A DNA stretch of 54,278 bases from contig DIHK01000022.1 of the NCBI GenBank assembly GCA_002420115.1, positions 17,560 to 71,837 of the forward strand. The letters run 5' to 3'. A program made the position numbers and the translations under genes. The DNA is from Nitrospira sp. UBA5698 (lineage in GTDB: Bacteria; Nitrospirota; Nitrospiria; Nitrospirales; Nitrospiraceae). The notes beneath the pieces are model-generated. The model had not been told where the DNA came from. It saw nothing but the letters and a program-made list of their open reading frames with translations, and did not search any database. Position 1 is the stretch's first letter, and every line of letters starts with the position of its first letter. Positions 27,660 to 35,250 of this stretch are shown here, one piece after another.

Positions 27660-29102
27660 ATGTACGAAACCCATTATCAATTTAAAGCTCAGCCGTTCAC
27701 GTTGCTGCCCGACCCGGGATTTCTCTATTTGGGGGCGAAGCACAAAATGGCGCTGAGCCTCTTGGAATACGGCTTGGCCAACGGGTCCGCATTCATCATC
27801 ATCACCGGCGAACCCGGGACGGGAAAGACCACGCTTCTCAATCAGCTGCTGGATGAAACCCGTCATCCATGGACGATCGGAGTCCTGTCGAATACGCATG
27901 CTGGATTCGGTGGCCTGTTGCCGTGGATTGCGACCGCCTTCGACATGCCGACGGCCGACAAGAGCGAGACGGAGCTGTTTCAGGACTTTTCCCGATTCTT
28001 GGAACGGGAACGGAGCGCCGGGCGGCGTGTGCTCTTGATCGTCGATGAAGCGCAGAACATCGGAACGACGATGCTGGAGGAGCTTCGGTTGCTCTCGAAT
28101 CTGAACGACGGGCGCCGTCGGTCGCTGCAAATTGTGCTGTCGGGCCAACTGGGATTGCGGGATTTTCTGAAGGGGCCCGGAATGGTGCAACTCGCACAGC
28201 GCATCGGCGTCGAGTATGTCTTGGATGCGCTGTCAGAAGATGAAACGATCGCGTACATCATGCATCGGCTCCAGGTGTCGGGGAGAACGACACCACTGTT
28301 TACGACGTCTGCCTGTCGGTCCGTGTTCCGTCTCAGCGGGGGAATCCCACGTCTGATCAATCAGCTGTGCGACCACGCGCTGGTGTATGGCTTTGCCAAG
28401 CAATCGGTGTACATCACGGCTCGCGTTGTGCTCGATGCTGCGGCGGCGAGGGATCGCCATGCGATGTTTCCATTCAAGGTGTCCCCTGAATCGCTTGAAG
28501 TCTCGCCGACGGAGCTGGAAGAAGAAGCTGAAGAAGTTCGATCCTTTCACGCTCGAAACGAGCAACCCAGCGACATCGTTCAGACGACAGACGAAGGAAA
28601 GGAACTCGCGCGCACCGTGGTACAGGATTCCGCGGCTCTCTACGATGAAGCCATCGCGCTGAAGGAGGCAGGGCATTTTGAGCAGGCGATCATCCTGTTC
28701 GACCGCTTAGCGGAACAGGAGTTCTGGTACGTGAAGGCGTTGGCTAAAAAAGGGTTATGCCTGAAAGCCATGGGGCGATTTGATGAAGCCATCACCGCAC
28801 TGCAGTCGGCTCTGAGCCGTGGTCCTGCCTCAGAGGACGATCGAACCGCACTGGAGTATTTGCTGGGGCGCATCTTCGAAGATGCGGGAAAGCCGGCTGA
28901 GGCTGTCGATCTGTACCAGCAGTTGCAGCAGGACGGCTTACCGTATCGTGATGTGGCGGTGCGATTGGACCGGCTCGGTCACGCTCGGAAAAATGGCCGG
29001 GTGACCGGATCAACCACGACTTCTTGGCTAGGCTCCCTCTTCAAGAAGTATGGGCAGGCCTCCCGTCGCGAGCGACCCCAGCGATTCCCGACTTTTAAAT
29101 AG
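27660..29102 (+). CDS. ExeA-like AAA ATPase of exosortase systems with C-terminal TPR domain
   Basis: The first 270 residues are an ExeA/GspA-type AAA ATPase: it begins MYETHYQFKAQPFTLLPDPGF-like, with Walker A GEPGTGKT (50-57), Walker B VLLIVDEAQN (124-132) and a SGGIPRLINQLCD C-terminal helix. Such ATPases are regular members of PEP-CTERM/exosortase EPS loci. After an acidic linker (about 280-320), residues about 325-440 form TPR-like repeats. Many relatives stop after the ATPase part, so the TPR tail is a local addition. It is the last gene of the EPS run. Confidence 0.85.
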   Translation: MYETHYQFKAQPFTLLPDPGFLYLGAKHKMALSLLEYGLANGSAFIIITGEPGTGKTTLLNQLLDETRHPWTIGVLSNTHAGFGGLLPWIATAFDMPTADKSETELFQDFSRFLERERSAGRRVLLIVDEAQNIGTTMLEELRLLSNLNDGRRRSLQIVLSGQLGLRDFLKGPGMVQLAQRIGVEYVLDALSEDETIAYIMHRLQVSGRTTPLFTTSACRSVFRLSGGIPRLINQLCDHALVYGFAKQSVYITARVVLDAAAARDRHAMFPFKVSPESLEVSPTELEEEAEEVRSFHARNEQPSDIVQTTDEGKELARTVVQDSAALYDEAIALKEAGHFEQAIILFDRLAEQEFWYVKALAKKGLCLKAMGRFDEAITALQSALSRGPASEDDRTALEYLLGRIFEDAGKPAEAVDLYQQLQQDGLPYRDVAVRLDRLGHARKNGRVTGSTTTSWLGSLFKKYGQASRRERPQRFPTFK

Positions 29103-29229
29103 ACTGCTCCGTGACGTCCTCCTCCATTACGAGAGCGACTCGGATCATGGCCGGTCGTTTCACGCTGGCCCGATACATGAGCATCCACACTTCTTCATAG
29201 CTTCGACCGATCTCCCCCTCCCATTTCTT

Positions 29230-29291
29230 GTCACATTTGTAGCATCCGTTGTATCCGGTGGTAGTGGGTACTTGACCGCTCTTGCTACCAT
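29230..29291 (+). promoter_or_regulatory. Island-type promoter element, copy a
   Basis: GTCAC is at 29230-29234, GTAGCAT at 29239-29245, and GTAG at 29261, 22 bp after the first GTAG. TAGTGG (29262-29267) is followed after an 18-bp spacer by TACCAT (29286-29291). The same layout is found before the VPIPA gene (copy b) and before the small membrane protein genes at 35251, 39520, 44713 and 52342. Confidence 0.45.
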
Positions 29292-29358
29292 TGTCGTGTG
29301 ATCGGAAGTGGAAGACTTTGTGTGGAGCGTTGATTCATCCCATGAGCAGCATTTTCTT

Positions 29359-29420
29359 GTCACAGGTGGTAGCAGGCGGTGCTCCGGTTGGTAGATCTCC
29401 ATCGGCGTACGAACTATAAG
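29359..29420 (+). promoter_or_regulatory. Island-type promoter element, copy b (proximal to VPIPA gene)
   Basis: GTCAC is at 29359-29363, GTAGCAG at 29369-29375 and GTAGATC at 29391-29397. TAGATC is followed after 17 bp by TATAAG (29415-29420), a good -10 candidate. The ATG of the VPIPA gene lies 86 bp downstream, so the transcript would have a leader of about 75 nt. Confidence 0.5.
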
Positions 29421-29505
29421 CGTAGGTGTGACCGAATAGAGCTCTATCTTCTACGGTCAGATGACGTTCCGTTCAGTGCTTTTAACCCTAACAAAGGAGT
29501 TCAGT

Positions 29506-30039
29506 ATGACACGCACACATAAGCTGAAGACGGCGGTGGCCGGATTGGTCGCCGCTGGGGCGTTGGCCCTCGGCGCGACCGCTCAGGCGGTTACGCTCGA
29601 TGCAGGGGTCTTCAACAGTACCCTCGGAAGCCAGGCGAATCCGGTTGTGATCAATGTTCCGGATCCCGGCAATCCTGGGGGAAGCGGAATTTTCTTGGAC
29701 ACGATCAATTTTGATCTGGGATCGTTCACGCACTTCAACATGACCTCGACGGCTCCCGGTATCGCGTCCTTCGGAGTTCCGATTTTTGAAAATAACGGTG
29801 ATACGGAGGTCGTAGCGGCTCAAGCCAGCTTCTCAAACCAGCCGTTGGCTGATTTAGGATTGTCCCGCGACTATCACCTTCATCCGCAGGGACTCGCTGG
29901 CGTAGGCGCGGGGTATACGTTGACCCTATGGGGTTCAAATGCTCCGGTAGTACCGATTCCAGCAGCCGCGTGGCTCTTTGGTACCGGTGTGGCAGGTCTG
30001 GTGGGCCTGGCCCGTCGGAAAATGGCAGTCTTAGCGTAA
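29506..30039 (+). CDS. VPIPA (VPLPA-CTERM-type) exosortase substrate, secreted protein
   Basis: The ATG at 29506 has AAAGGAG upstream; the longer frame from 29461 lacks a ribosome-binding site. The 177-residue product has a Sec signal peptide (cut near TAQA, about residue 28). The body is short, rich in small polar residues, and has no cysteine. The C-terminal sorting signal is VPIPA at 149-153, a hydrophobic stretch and then ARRK near the end. This is the VPLPA-CTERM form that goes with EpsI-fused exosortases, so the exosortase at 17501 is the probable processing enzyme. It is the only such substrate I recognise in the window. The function of the mature protein is unknown; co-secretion with the EPS is the usual inference. 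Confidence 0.85.
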   Translation: MTRTHKLKTAVAGLVAAGALALGATAQAVTLDAGVFNSTLGSQANPVVINVPDPGNPGGSGIFLDTINFDLGSFTHFNMTSTAPGIASFGVPIFENNGDTEVVAAQASFSNQPLADLGLSRDYHLHPQGLAGVGAGYTLTLWGSNAPVVPIPAAAWLFGTGVAGLVGLARRKMAVLA

Positions 30040-30132
30040 GAGAGCATCTAATGCTCAATTAGATCCACCCAAGGCACAGCGGTCGCTCCTGGGTGCCGCT
30101 GTGCCCATTAATGGGCATGAGAAGCAACTACG
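30040..30132. other. Overlapping inverted repeats between VPIPA gene and regulator gene
   Basis: Four complementary pairs crowd into this spacer. ATCTAAT pairs with ATTAGAT around a 5-nt loop near 30046-30064. CACCCA (30066-30071) pairs with TGGGTG (30090-30095). GGCACAGCGG (30073-30082) pairs perfectly with CCGCTGTGCC (30096-30105). GCCCATTAATGGGC (30103-30116) is a perfect palindrome. The last three overlap or interleave and so are largely mutually exclusive. There is no poly-T run. This could be a terminator-like stabiliser for the abundant VPIPA mRNA or an attenuator before the regulator. Confidence 0.45.
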
Positions 30133-31641
30133 ATGAATCAGCAGGGGAAACAGCCTAAAACAACCGACTGGTGGCGCAGCCAACTCGTCCTGGGTCTGGT
30201 CGTCCTCCTTTTGTTTGTGATGGACGGCGAGGTGAGGGGTGCCGTGTTGATGCCGGCGGGAGATGACGCCAGCTCCGTCCGCGGTGCAACGCGACAGGCC
30301 ACTGTGCGGGGGACTGCCCAGCAGCTCCTTGGCGTAGTCTCTCAACAGCAGGATGACCTTTCGCTTTCTGCGGTATCGAGGAATGTCCTGCACGATCTCA
30401 AGGTGTTGTGCCGTGAGATGGCGGCTGACGTGTGGAGTGTGCCTCCGCAAGGGACAGAGCAGGATGTCATGGGATTCAACCGGTTACCGTTTTTAGCCCA
30501 AAGGAACCTGAGCGGAGATGTAGCGCCGCCGGATATCGGATCGCTCACATTAGAGAATCAGTCGCCGCTGCAACCGATTTCTTCTCCCCCGTCTTCGGCG
30601 GTCCTCTTTGTGCCGGCCGTCATCGGCTTACTCGGCGTGGTGTTACGGGCACGACCAAGCGGTGCAGTACCGGTAGGCGAGGGTGACGCGCAATCGATGG
30701 AACCGTCGGCGGCGGTGTCCCCGTCTATTATGGTCCTGTCTGCGGATCCGGACTTTGTGGGTGCCGTTCGAGCCTCATTGAATCGCGCCGGTCATGCGAC
30801 GCAATCGGTCGCGACACTCGACGAGGCCCTGTCATGGGCCGAGCGTAGTGTGCCGTCGCTGCTTTTATTGGATCACCGCATCGACAATTGGGGAATGCTC
30901 CGTACGAGCCCCGTGTTGAAGTCTACGCCGATCATGATGATGATACCCTGCGAGAGTTCGTCTGGTGAGGAGCAATGGGCGTCTGAGTTGGAGCGAGGCA
31001 TAGACGGCATGCACGACTTTCGGGACGGACATCGCCTCTTTGTCGCTAAAGTGGGGGCGTATCTTCGTCGAACCGGATGTGCCGCAACGACGCGTGGTGT
31101 CTATCAGGTCGGCGCTGTAGAATTGGATGCTGATGTTCACACGGTCACACTCGCCGGGCGCCCACTGCAGCTCTCCGCCAAGCCGTTTTCAATTCTTCGA
31201 GCACTCATGCAAGAACCATCACGGGTATTCAGCCGAAATGAACTCGTGCACTCGGTGTGGGGGCCGAACTTTGCCATCGGAGAACATACGTTGGACGTGC
31301 ATGTCCATGCGCTTCGACAACAGCTGGATCGTGACCCAACCAGGAGTTGTCAGCTCGTCACCATCAAGGGTGTTGGGTTCAAGCTCAAGGCCGCAACGGC
31401 AGTGGCATCCTCATTCGAGGCGTCAGCAAATCAACCAGAGTGCCGCGTGGCCGTCAACGGTAGTGATGAGCGGCGGCCAAGTACCCTATCACGACCACGC
31501 TATGACACGGTGGGTCAACGATGTCTTTCGCCTAGGACTCAAGTTCCTGTTCTCAAGCAACCTGTGCGGCGACGTTCCGCGAGAATGCCGAGAAGACCTT
31601 CTGTCGCGTCAGGAGTTGGGAATGCTGCGCTGGCTGGGTAG
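30133..31641 (+). CDS. Membrane-anchored OmpR-family transcription regulator with degenerate receiver domain
   Basis: This 502-residue protein has a hydrophobic segment at 17-31 and a second at 157-172 followed by RAR, placing residues about 35-155 in the periplasm and the rest in the cytoplasm. Residues about 198-313 form a receiver-like domain: Asp247 in LLLLDHR fits the phosphoacceptor, but the conserved Lys of the KPF motif is missing. Residues about 325-420 are an OmpR/PhoB winged helix (AKPFSILRALMQEP, RNELVHSVWG, HTLDVHVHALRQQLD, KGVGFKL). A basic, low-complexity tail ends it. A receiver plus winged helix tethered to the membrane is uncommon; ToxR and CadC have the opposite order and no receiver. 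OmpR-family proteins bind 11-bp direct repeats, so the three EPS promoters are candidate targets. Confidence 0.8.
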   Translation: MNQQGKQPKTTDWWRSQLVLGLVVLLLFVMDGEVRGAVLMPAGDDASSVRGATRQATVRGTAQQLLGVVSQQQDDLSLSAVSRNVLHDLKVLCREMAADVWSVPPQGTEQDVMGFNRLPFLAQRNLSGDVAPPDIGSLTLENQSPLQPISSPPSSAVLFVPAVIGLLGVVLRARPSGAVPVGEGDAQSMEPSAAVSPSIMVLSADPDFVGAVRASLNRAGHATQSVATLDEALSWAERSVPSLLLLDHRIDNWGMLRTSPVLKSTPIMMMIPCESSSGEEQWASELERGIDGMHDFRDGHRLFVAKVGAYLRRTGCAATTRGVYQVGAVELDADVHTVTLAGRPLQLSAKPFSILRALMQEPSRVFSRNELVHSVWGPNFAIGEHTLDVHVHALRQQLDRDPTRSCQLVTIKGVGFKLKAATAVASSFEASANQPECRVAVNGSDERRPSTLSRPRYDTVGQRCLSPRTQVPVLKQPVRRRSARMPRRPSVASGVGNAALAG

Positions 31642-31735
31642 ATGATTTCCCGTTGGGTGCGTTCGAGGGTCAGAATCCATTGTTTCAGAATCGGCAGACA
31701 CCATCTGTAACGGTGAAGATTGGAAACGGAAACCC

Positions 31736-32041
31736 ATGAATCGGACACGAATCAGTCTTATATTCGTGGTGGCACTGTCCGTTGGTTTCCATGTCGCACG
31801 GGCGGCGACGGAGCAGAAGGTGATGCTGATGCTTGGCGGCCAGTATTGCGATCTCTACCTTGGTGATGTCGAATCCGCACTGAAAAAGATTGCCGGTGTC
31901 ACAGCAGTGGATCTCAAGAGCATGAAAGGGCACGTCATTGTGAGTTTGGAAAGCGACAAGCCGACGCCGAAGCAGCTCGCCGAAGCCGTCAATGGGGTGA
32001 AGGGAGAGGGCTGGCATTGCAGTGCGCAAGTCATGAAGTAA
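31736..32041 (+). CDS. Small exported HMA-fold (heavy-metal-associated-like) protein
   Basis: The 101-residue product has a signal peptide (cut near ARAA) and a ferredoxin-like beta-alpha-beta-beta-alpha-beta domain resembling HMA/MerP proteins. The metal loop reads GGQYCDLYLGD, with a single cysteine in place of the usual CxxC, so metal binding is not assured. A second cysteine (WHC) lies near the end. GGAAACGGAAA lies before the ATG. It lies between the regulator and a small HTH gene; its role is not known. Confidence 0.65.
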   Translation: MNRTRISLIFVVALSVGFHVARAATEQKVMLMLGGQYCDLYLGDVESALKKIAGVTAVDLKSMKGHVIVSLESDKPTPKQLAEAVNGVKGEGWHCSAQVMK

Positions 32042-32103
32042 GCGAGGATTCTGAATTTGAATCATCTCCCCCGTGAACGTTGTGCCCAACTGAGATGTAG
32101 ACG

Positions 32104-32352
32104 ATGGAACCGTTGTTGCTGCGTATACAGGAAGCCGCCAAGGTGCTTCAGGTCAGCAAGTGGACGATTTATCGATGGATCGACGAAGGGCGTTTGCGCG
32201 GCACCAAAATTGGCCAAGGCAGCTTGCGGGTGTTTCATGCTTCGGTCACTGAACTGATCGAGAAGGAAAAGGTGGATGGGGAAAGGACTCAGGGCAATGG
32301 GCGGAACAAATCCCCTGAGTCTCGCCCAGCAAAAAAGAAAGTTCGATCATAG
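32104..32352 (+). CDS. Excisionase/MerR-like small HTH DNA-binding protein
   Basis: The 82-residue protein has an HTH_17-type domain: IQEAAKVLQVSKWTIYRWIDEGRL then RGTKIGQGSLRVF, followed by a basic tail (KKKVRS). It is closely similar to the protein at 34874 over about 50 residues, so the two are paralogues. No integrase or phage gene is nearby, so an excisionase role is unlikely; a local transcription factor is more plausible. A hairpin follows the stop. Confidence 0.75.
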   Translation: MEPLLLRIQEAAKVLQVSKWTIYRWIDEGRLRGTKIGQGSLRVFHASVTELIEKEKVDGERTQGNGRNKSPESRPAKKKVRS

Positions 32353-32968
32353 GTCAGAGGGGAGCATGGGAAGAAGCACTCTTGCCATGCGAGTAATCCC
32401 CACCATGGCGTAGATCTCCGCGTGCCAATCACGCTCCTATAGCAGGGCGGTCTCCTGTGGTGAGCGTCGGACTGTCGACGCGCTATTGCTTCAACGTGGT
32501 ACGGACCACGAACGTCTCTACTAACCTGAGGATTCGTGTTCCACTCGCACCATCGGTGATGCTGAGGTTCTCGAACAGGAGACAACGGAGCGCGACAAGC
32601 TTGACGTGTACCTCGTGGCGGGACTCATTTTGTCCGGAAGCTAAGGCTAACCAGTGCCTCAGGAGGAATGAAGTGGTGGTCAAAGTGAAAGTACAATCCG
32701 AACAGTAGGACGATGCTTGGTGTTGATCTCGTGTTGCTCAATATTGTGAATCAGCTCCAAGGGTGGAAGAGATGGTAGTGCAGATCTAGGGAGAAGCGAG
32801 TGTCAGTCCTGCATTCGCTGGGTAGAGAGATTTGGGATCCCCATAACCGTCATCCTGGCAGGTTCCTACTATCCGAAGTCTTATTCTGTGAGGTTAGCCG
32901 TGAATCATACCATTTGGAAATTGCTGATCAGGTGCATCCGTACACGAACCTTCGCATCGAGGGTACTT
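32353..32968. other. Non-coding region of about 600 bp
   Basis: Only short, poorly composed frames exist here, none with a ribosome-binding site or recognisable product. The left end holds the hairpin at 32364-32390. No recognisable regulatory repeat was found in the rest; the frame opening at the GTG at 32888 is judged an upstream extension of the thioredoxin gene. Confidence 0.5.
32364..32390 (+). terminator. Hairpin after the HTH gene, possible terminator
   Basis: GCATGGGAAGA (32364-32374) pairs with TCTTGCCATGC (32380-32390), an 11-bp stem with one mismatch and a 5-nt loop, 11 bp after the stop codon. There is no U-tract, so intrinsic termination is only possible. Confidence 0.35.
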
Positions 32969-33526
32969 ATGGGGTCGAAGGCAACCGGATACAAGATGGC
33001 GCAAGGGGTTCTCGCCGGAAGCATGATGTTTCTTGTCACCAGTAGCGTGGTGTGGGGAATGGGCTCGCGGGTGCCGGCGGTGGGTACGGCGGCTGAGGAG
33101 TTTCGCCTGGTCGATCTGGAGGGTAGACAACAGAGCCTGGGGCAGTATCGCGGAAAAGTCGTGCTCGTGAATTTTTGGGCCACGTGGTGTAAACCCTGCA
33201 CGACGGAAATGCCCGCCATGCAGACCACCTACGATCGACTTCGTGACAAGGGATTCGTGGTCTTGGCCGTCAATGAACTGGAGGACGAACCCAAGGTGCG
33301 CGAGCACATCAAGCAATATGGCCATACGTTCCCGGTACTGCTGGATCGGGATAACAAAGTTGCAAACCAATTCGGAGTGTTCGGTTTGCCGGTGAGCGTC
33401 TTCATCGATGAAACAGGTGTCGTGCGGGAATACATCAAGGGTGGACTTTTGACTGAGCAGCTGATCCTCGACACGGTGGCTCGGATTCAGAAGGTAGATG
33501 CCCCGAAGGCTGCGGCTCTACAGTAG
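32969..33526 (+). CDS. TlpA/ResA-like membrane-anchored thioredoxin
   Basis: The ATG at 32969 has GAGGG 6 bases upstream and gives a 185-residue product with an N-terminal signal anchor; a GTG at 32888 would add 27 residues without better support. The AhpC/TSA-redoxin fold is clear: FWATWCKPCTTEMPAM holds the CxxC pair at about residues 74-77, and the cis-proline is in FGLPVSVFID. It should reduce periplasmic disulfides, for example in cytochrome c maturation, or act with the metal-uptake proteins downstream. The redox partner is not encoded in the window. Confidence 0.85.
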   Translation: MGSKATGYKMAQGVLAGSMMFLVTSSVVWGMGSRVPAVGTAAEEFRLVDLEGRQQSLGQYRGKVVLVNFWATWCKPCTTEMPAMQTTYDRLRDKGFVVLAVNELEDEPKVREHIKQYGHTFPVLLDRDNKVANQFGVFGLPVSVFIDETGVVREYIKGGLLTEQLILDTVARIQKVDAPKAAALQ

Positions 33527-33869
33527 GGGATATGGTCGGACGGGCGAGGTAAAACGATCTGCGCCTATCGTGGCTTTGCTGTGCTGCCTCATCTGATCGA
33601 GAGATCTTGATGGAGTGTTCCCATTTTCGCTTCTGCGGACCTCCTATTCTTTCTCATAGTCACTACGTAATGCTCCAATTAATCGCGTTTCGCAATGGCG
33701 TTCGATCCCGCCCCTTCTCTGCATGGCCATCACCGAGTCATGGAGCAACTGTACGGTCGGTTGACTGGGAGATGTCTATAACCCGGAGACGAAGCCTCTA
33801 GCTGAATGCAGAATCGAAGGATGGGCAAAATTGTGTTTGATTGCGAGAGCGAATAGAAAGAATTGACCC
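33527..33869. other. Non-coding region upstream of tonB
   Basis: No gene is supported. Near 33741-33765 the stretch GAGCAACTG...GTCGGTTGAC matches the right part of the promoter element before the gene at 52342, but the GTAGCAT box and the 18-bp-spaced -10 are not conserved. The remaining sequence shows nothing I can interpret. Confidence 0.45.
33729..33765 (+). promoter_or_regulatory. Degenerate island-type element before tonB
   Basis: ATCAC (33729) is followed by GAGCAAC (33743-33749) and GGTTGAC (33759-33765), as in the element at 52279-52332, but with about 2 extra bases between boxes. TATAAC occurs 10 bp after TTGACT instead of 18. The likeness may be partial decay or chance. Confidence 0.25.
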
Positions 33870-34781
33870 ATGACATCGCCAAATGAGAATCGATTCATGT
33901 TTCCGGCCTGGGGGATTTCACTGAGCGTGCATAGCGCCATACTGGGGCTCGTATTTCTCTTTGCCGCACAAGTCACGCCGATGGTGCAAGAGAATCTGTT
34001 TCAGTGGGACGTTGCGTTGGTCGAATCGTCAAAACCAGACTCGGCAGCTGAACAACGTGAACCGATTCAGGTTCCTGAGCCACAGCCCGTGAAGCGAGTG
34101 GTTGTTGCCAGGCCCAAGTCGGTGCCGGAGACGCCTCAGCCGGTTATGGCGGTCGAGCCTCTGGTGCAGAAGGTTGAGCCGGTGCAACCGCCGATCGAGC
34201 AGGTCTCGGCGATTCAAGAGAAGGTGGAGGTTGCTCAGACGGGGGAAGAGCCGATAGCGCCACCGCTTGTTGAAATGACTCCGCCGGTCGCTGAGCCCAC
34301 GACAGCAGCAAAGGAACCGGAGTCACAACAGATTCAAGAGGAGCCGGTTGCAGTCGCCTCCGCTCCGGTATCGCCCACAGAGGTGTCGGTTGCGCAAGAG
34401 CCGCCTGTGCAAGCGCCACAGCCACTCCAGAGCGAGCAGGCTGCTTCAGTACCGGTGGTGAAAGCGTCGGTTTCGGGCTCCGATATGAAAATCGATCATC
34501 GGTGGTTGGCGGATTTGCTCTGGCGGCGGGTTGCGGAACTGAAGCGCTACCCCAACACCGCCCGAATGAACGGGCAGGAGGGCAAAGTGATCGTGAAGGC
34601 CGTTATTCGATCGGATGGCCATTTGGCAGATGTTTTCGTTCAGAAGAGTTCCGGATATAGCGCACTCGATGCGGCCGCCGTCGAGGCGGTACGGCTGGCC
34701 TGCCCGCTTCATATGGCACAAGCTATCGGAAAGCCTCAGGTCGTCGTTAGTCTGCCGATCGTCTACAGCCTTGCGAATTAG
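33870..34781 (+). CDS. tonB: TonB energy-transducing protein
   Basis: The 303-residue protein has a short cytoplasmic N-terminus, one membrane helix (about 13-31) containing the SVHSAILGL segment with the TonB-typical His, a long Pro/Glu/Val/Gln-rich periplasmic spacer (about 50-195), and a C-terminal TonB domain. In the last, YPNTARMNGQEGKVIVKAVI and SSGYSALDAAAVEAVR are diagnostic. It carries the proton-motive energy of ExbB/ExbD to outer-membrane receptors. Three receptors and an exbBD pair lie downstream in the same island. Confidence 0.92.
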   Translation: MTSPNENRFMFPAWGISLSVHSAILGLVFLFAAQVTPMVQENLFQWDVALVESSKPDSAAEQREPIQVPEPQPVKRVVVARPKSVPETPQPVMAVEPLVQKVEPVQPPIEQVSAIQEKVEVAQTGEEPIAPPLVEMTPPVAEPTTAAKEPESQQIQEEPVAVASAPVSPTEVSVAQEPPVQAPQPLQSEQAASVPVVKASVSGSDMKIDHRWLADLLWRRVAELKRYPNTARMNGQEGKVIVKAVIRSDGHLADVFVQKSSGYSALDAAAVEAVRLACPLHMAQAIGKPQVVVSLPIVYSLAN

Positions 34782-34813
34782 AGAGCTGAATGAGATCACA
34801 CAATCAACGGATG

Positions 34814-34843
34814 TGCACTGCTCCAGGGGGTATCAGGTAAGCG
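34814..34843 (+). promoter_or_regulatory. Promoter-like repeat before the second HTH gene
   Basis: TGCACT (34814-34819), an 18-bp spacer and TAAGCG (34838-34843) match the -35/-10 part of the element at 35176-35205. The two spacers agree at 14 of 18 positions and both end in TCAGG before TAAGCG. The upstream GTAGCAT box is not present. It ends 30 bp before the ATG at 34874. Confidence 0.35.
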
Positions 34844-34873
34844 GAAACGCACCTGGTCAAGTTGGAGGAGACC

Positions 34874-35140
34874 ATGAAATCACGACCACTGCCGGTAACT
34901 CGCAACGCAACGAACACAGGTACGGAGGCGACCCAGAAAGCTACCCTCCGAGTGGAGGAGGCGGCAGCGTTGTTGTCCGTCAGCCGCTGGACGATCTACC
35001 GATGGGTGGAGGCGGGGCGACTGCAGGGCACGCGTCTCGGGAGGGGAAGCTTGCGCATTTTTCGTGAATCCGCAGTCAGCTTGATCGAACACAACCACGT
35101 CGGACTACCCACGACCTCGCCAAGTATGGAGCAGCCATAA
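34874..35140 (+). CDS. Excisionase/MerR-like small HTH DNA-binding protein, paralogue 2
   Basis: The ATG at 34874 follows an ideal GGAGGAG. The 88-residue product carries VEEAAALLSVSRWTIYRWVE, then QGTRLGRGSLRIF, nearly the same domain as the protein at 32104. It sits between tonB and the first receptor cassette. One or both HTH proteins could read the island-type promoter elements; this is inference from position only. Confidence 0.78.
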   Translation: MKSRPLPVTRNATNTGTEATQKATLRVEEAAALLSVSRWTIYRWVEAGRLQGTRLGRGSLRIFRESAVSLIEHNHVGLPTTSPSMEQP

Positions 35141-35145
35141 TTTGT

Positions 35146-35205
35146 GTCACCTGTAGCATAGGGAGCGGCCATCAGTAGACAGCCTCAGGTGGTGTCAGGT
35201 AAGCG
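35146..35205 (+). promoter_or_regulatory. Island-type promoter element, copy c (receptor cassette 1)
   Basis: GTCAC is at 35146-35150, GTAGCAT at 35153-35159, GAGCGGC at 35163, and GTAGACA at 35175-35181, 22 bp after the first GTAG. TAGACA, an 18-bp spacer and TAAGCG (35200-35205) follow. The small membrane protein gene begins about 46 bp downstream. Confidence 0.5.
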
Positions 35206-35250
35206 TGAGGCCACGTACTAGTACTCCAACTCCTCGGGTTGCATGCTGAT

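Larger units (their letters stand above)
29103..29505. other. Non-coding region with two imperfect copies of a promoter element
   Basis: No open frame here looks like a gene. The notable content is two related segments about 130 bp apart (29225-29291 and 29353-29420). Each has GTCAC, a GTAGCA box, GGTAG and a -10-like hexamer at matching spacing, and both point toward the VPIPA gene. The first 120 bp after the ATPase stop show no clear terminator hairpin. Confidence 0.6.

Noticed and set aside
29225..29420. CRISPR-like direct repeats
   Set aside because: Only two imperfect copies about 130 bp apart, and the conserved bases are promoter boxes; no cas gene is present.
30065..30105. H-type pseudoknot from the interleaved arms
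   Set aside because: There would be no bases left for the loop that must cross the first stem, so mutually exclusive hairpins are more likely.
32457..32708. 83-codon plus-strand frame in the gap before the thioredoxin gene
   Set aside because: No ribosome-binding site, no recognisable domain, and the amino-acid make-up is not protein-like.
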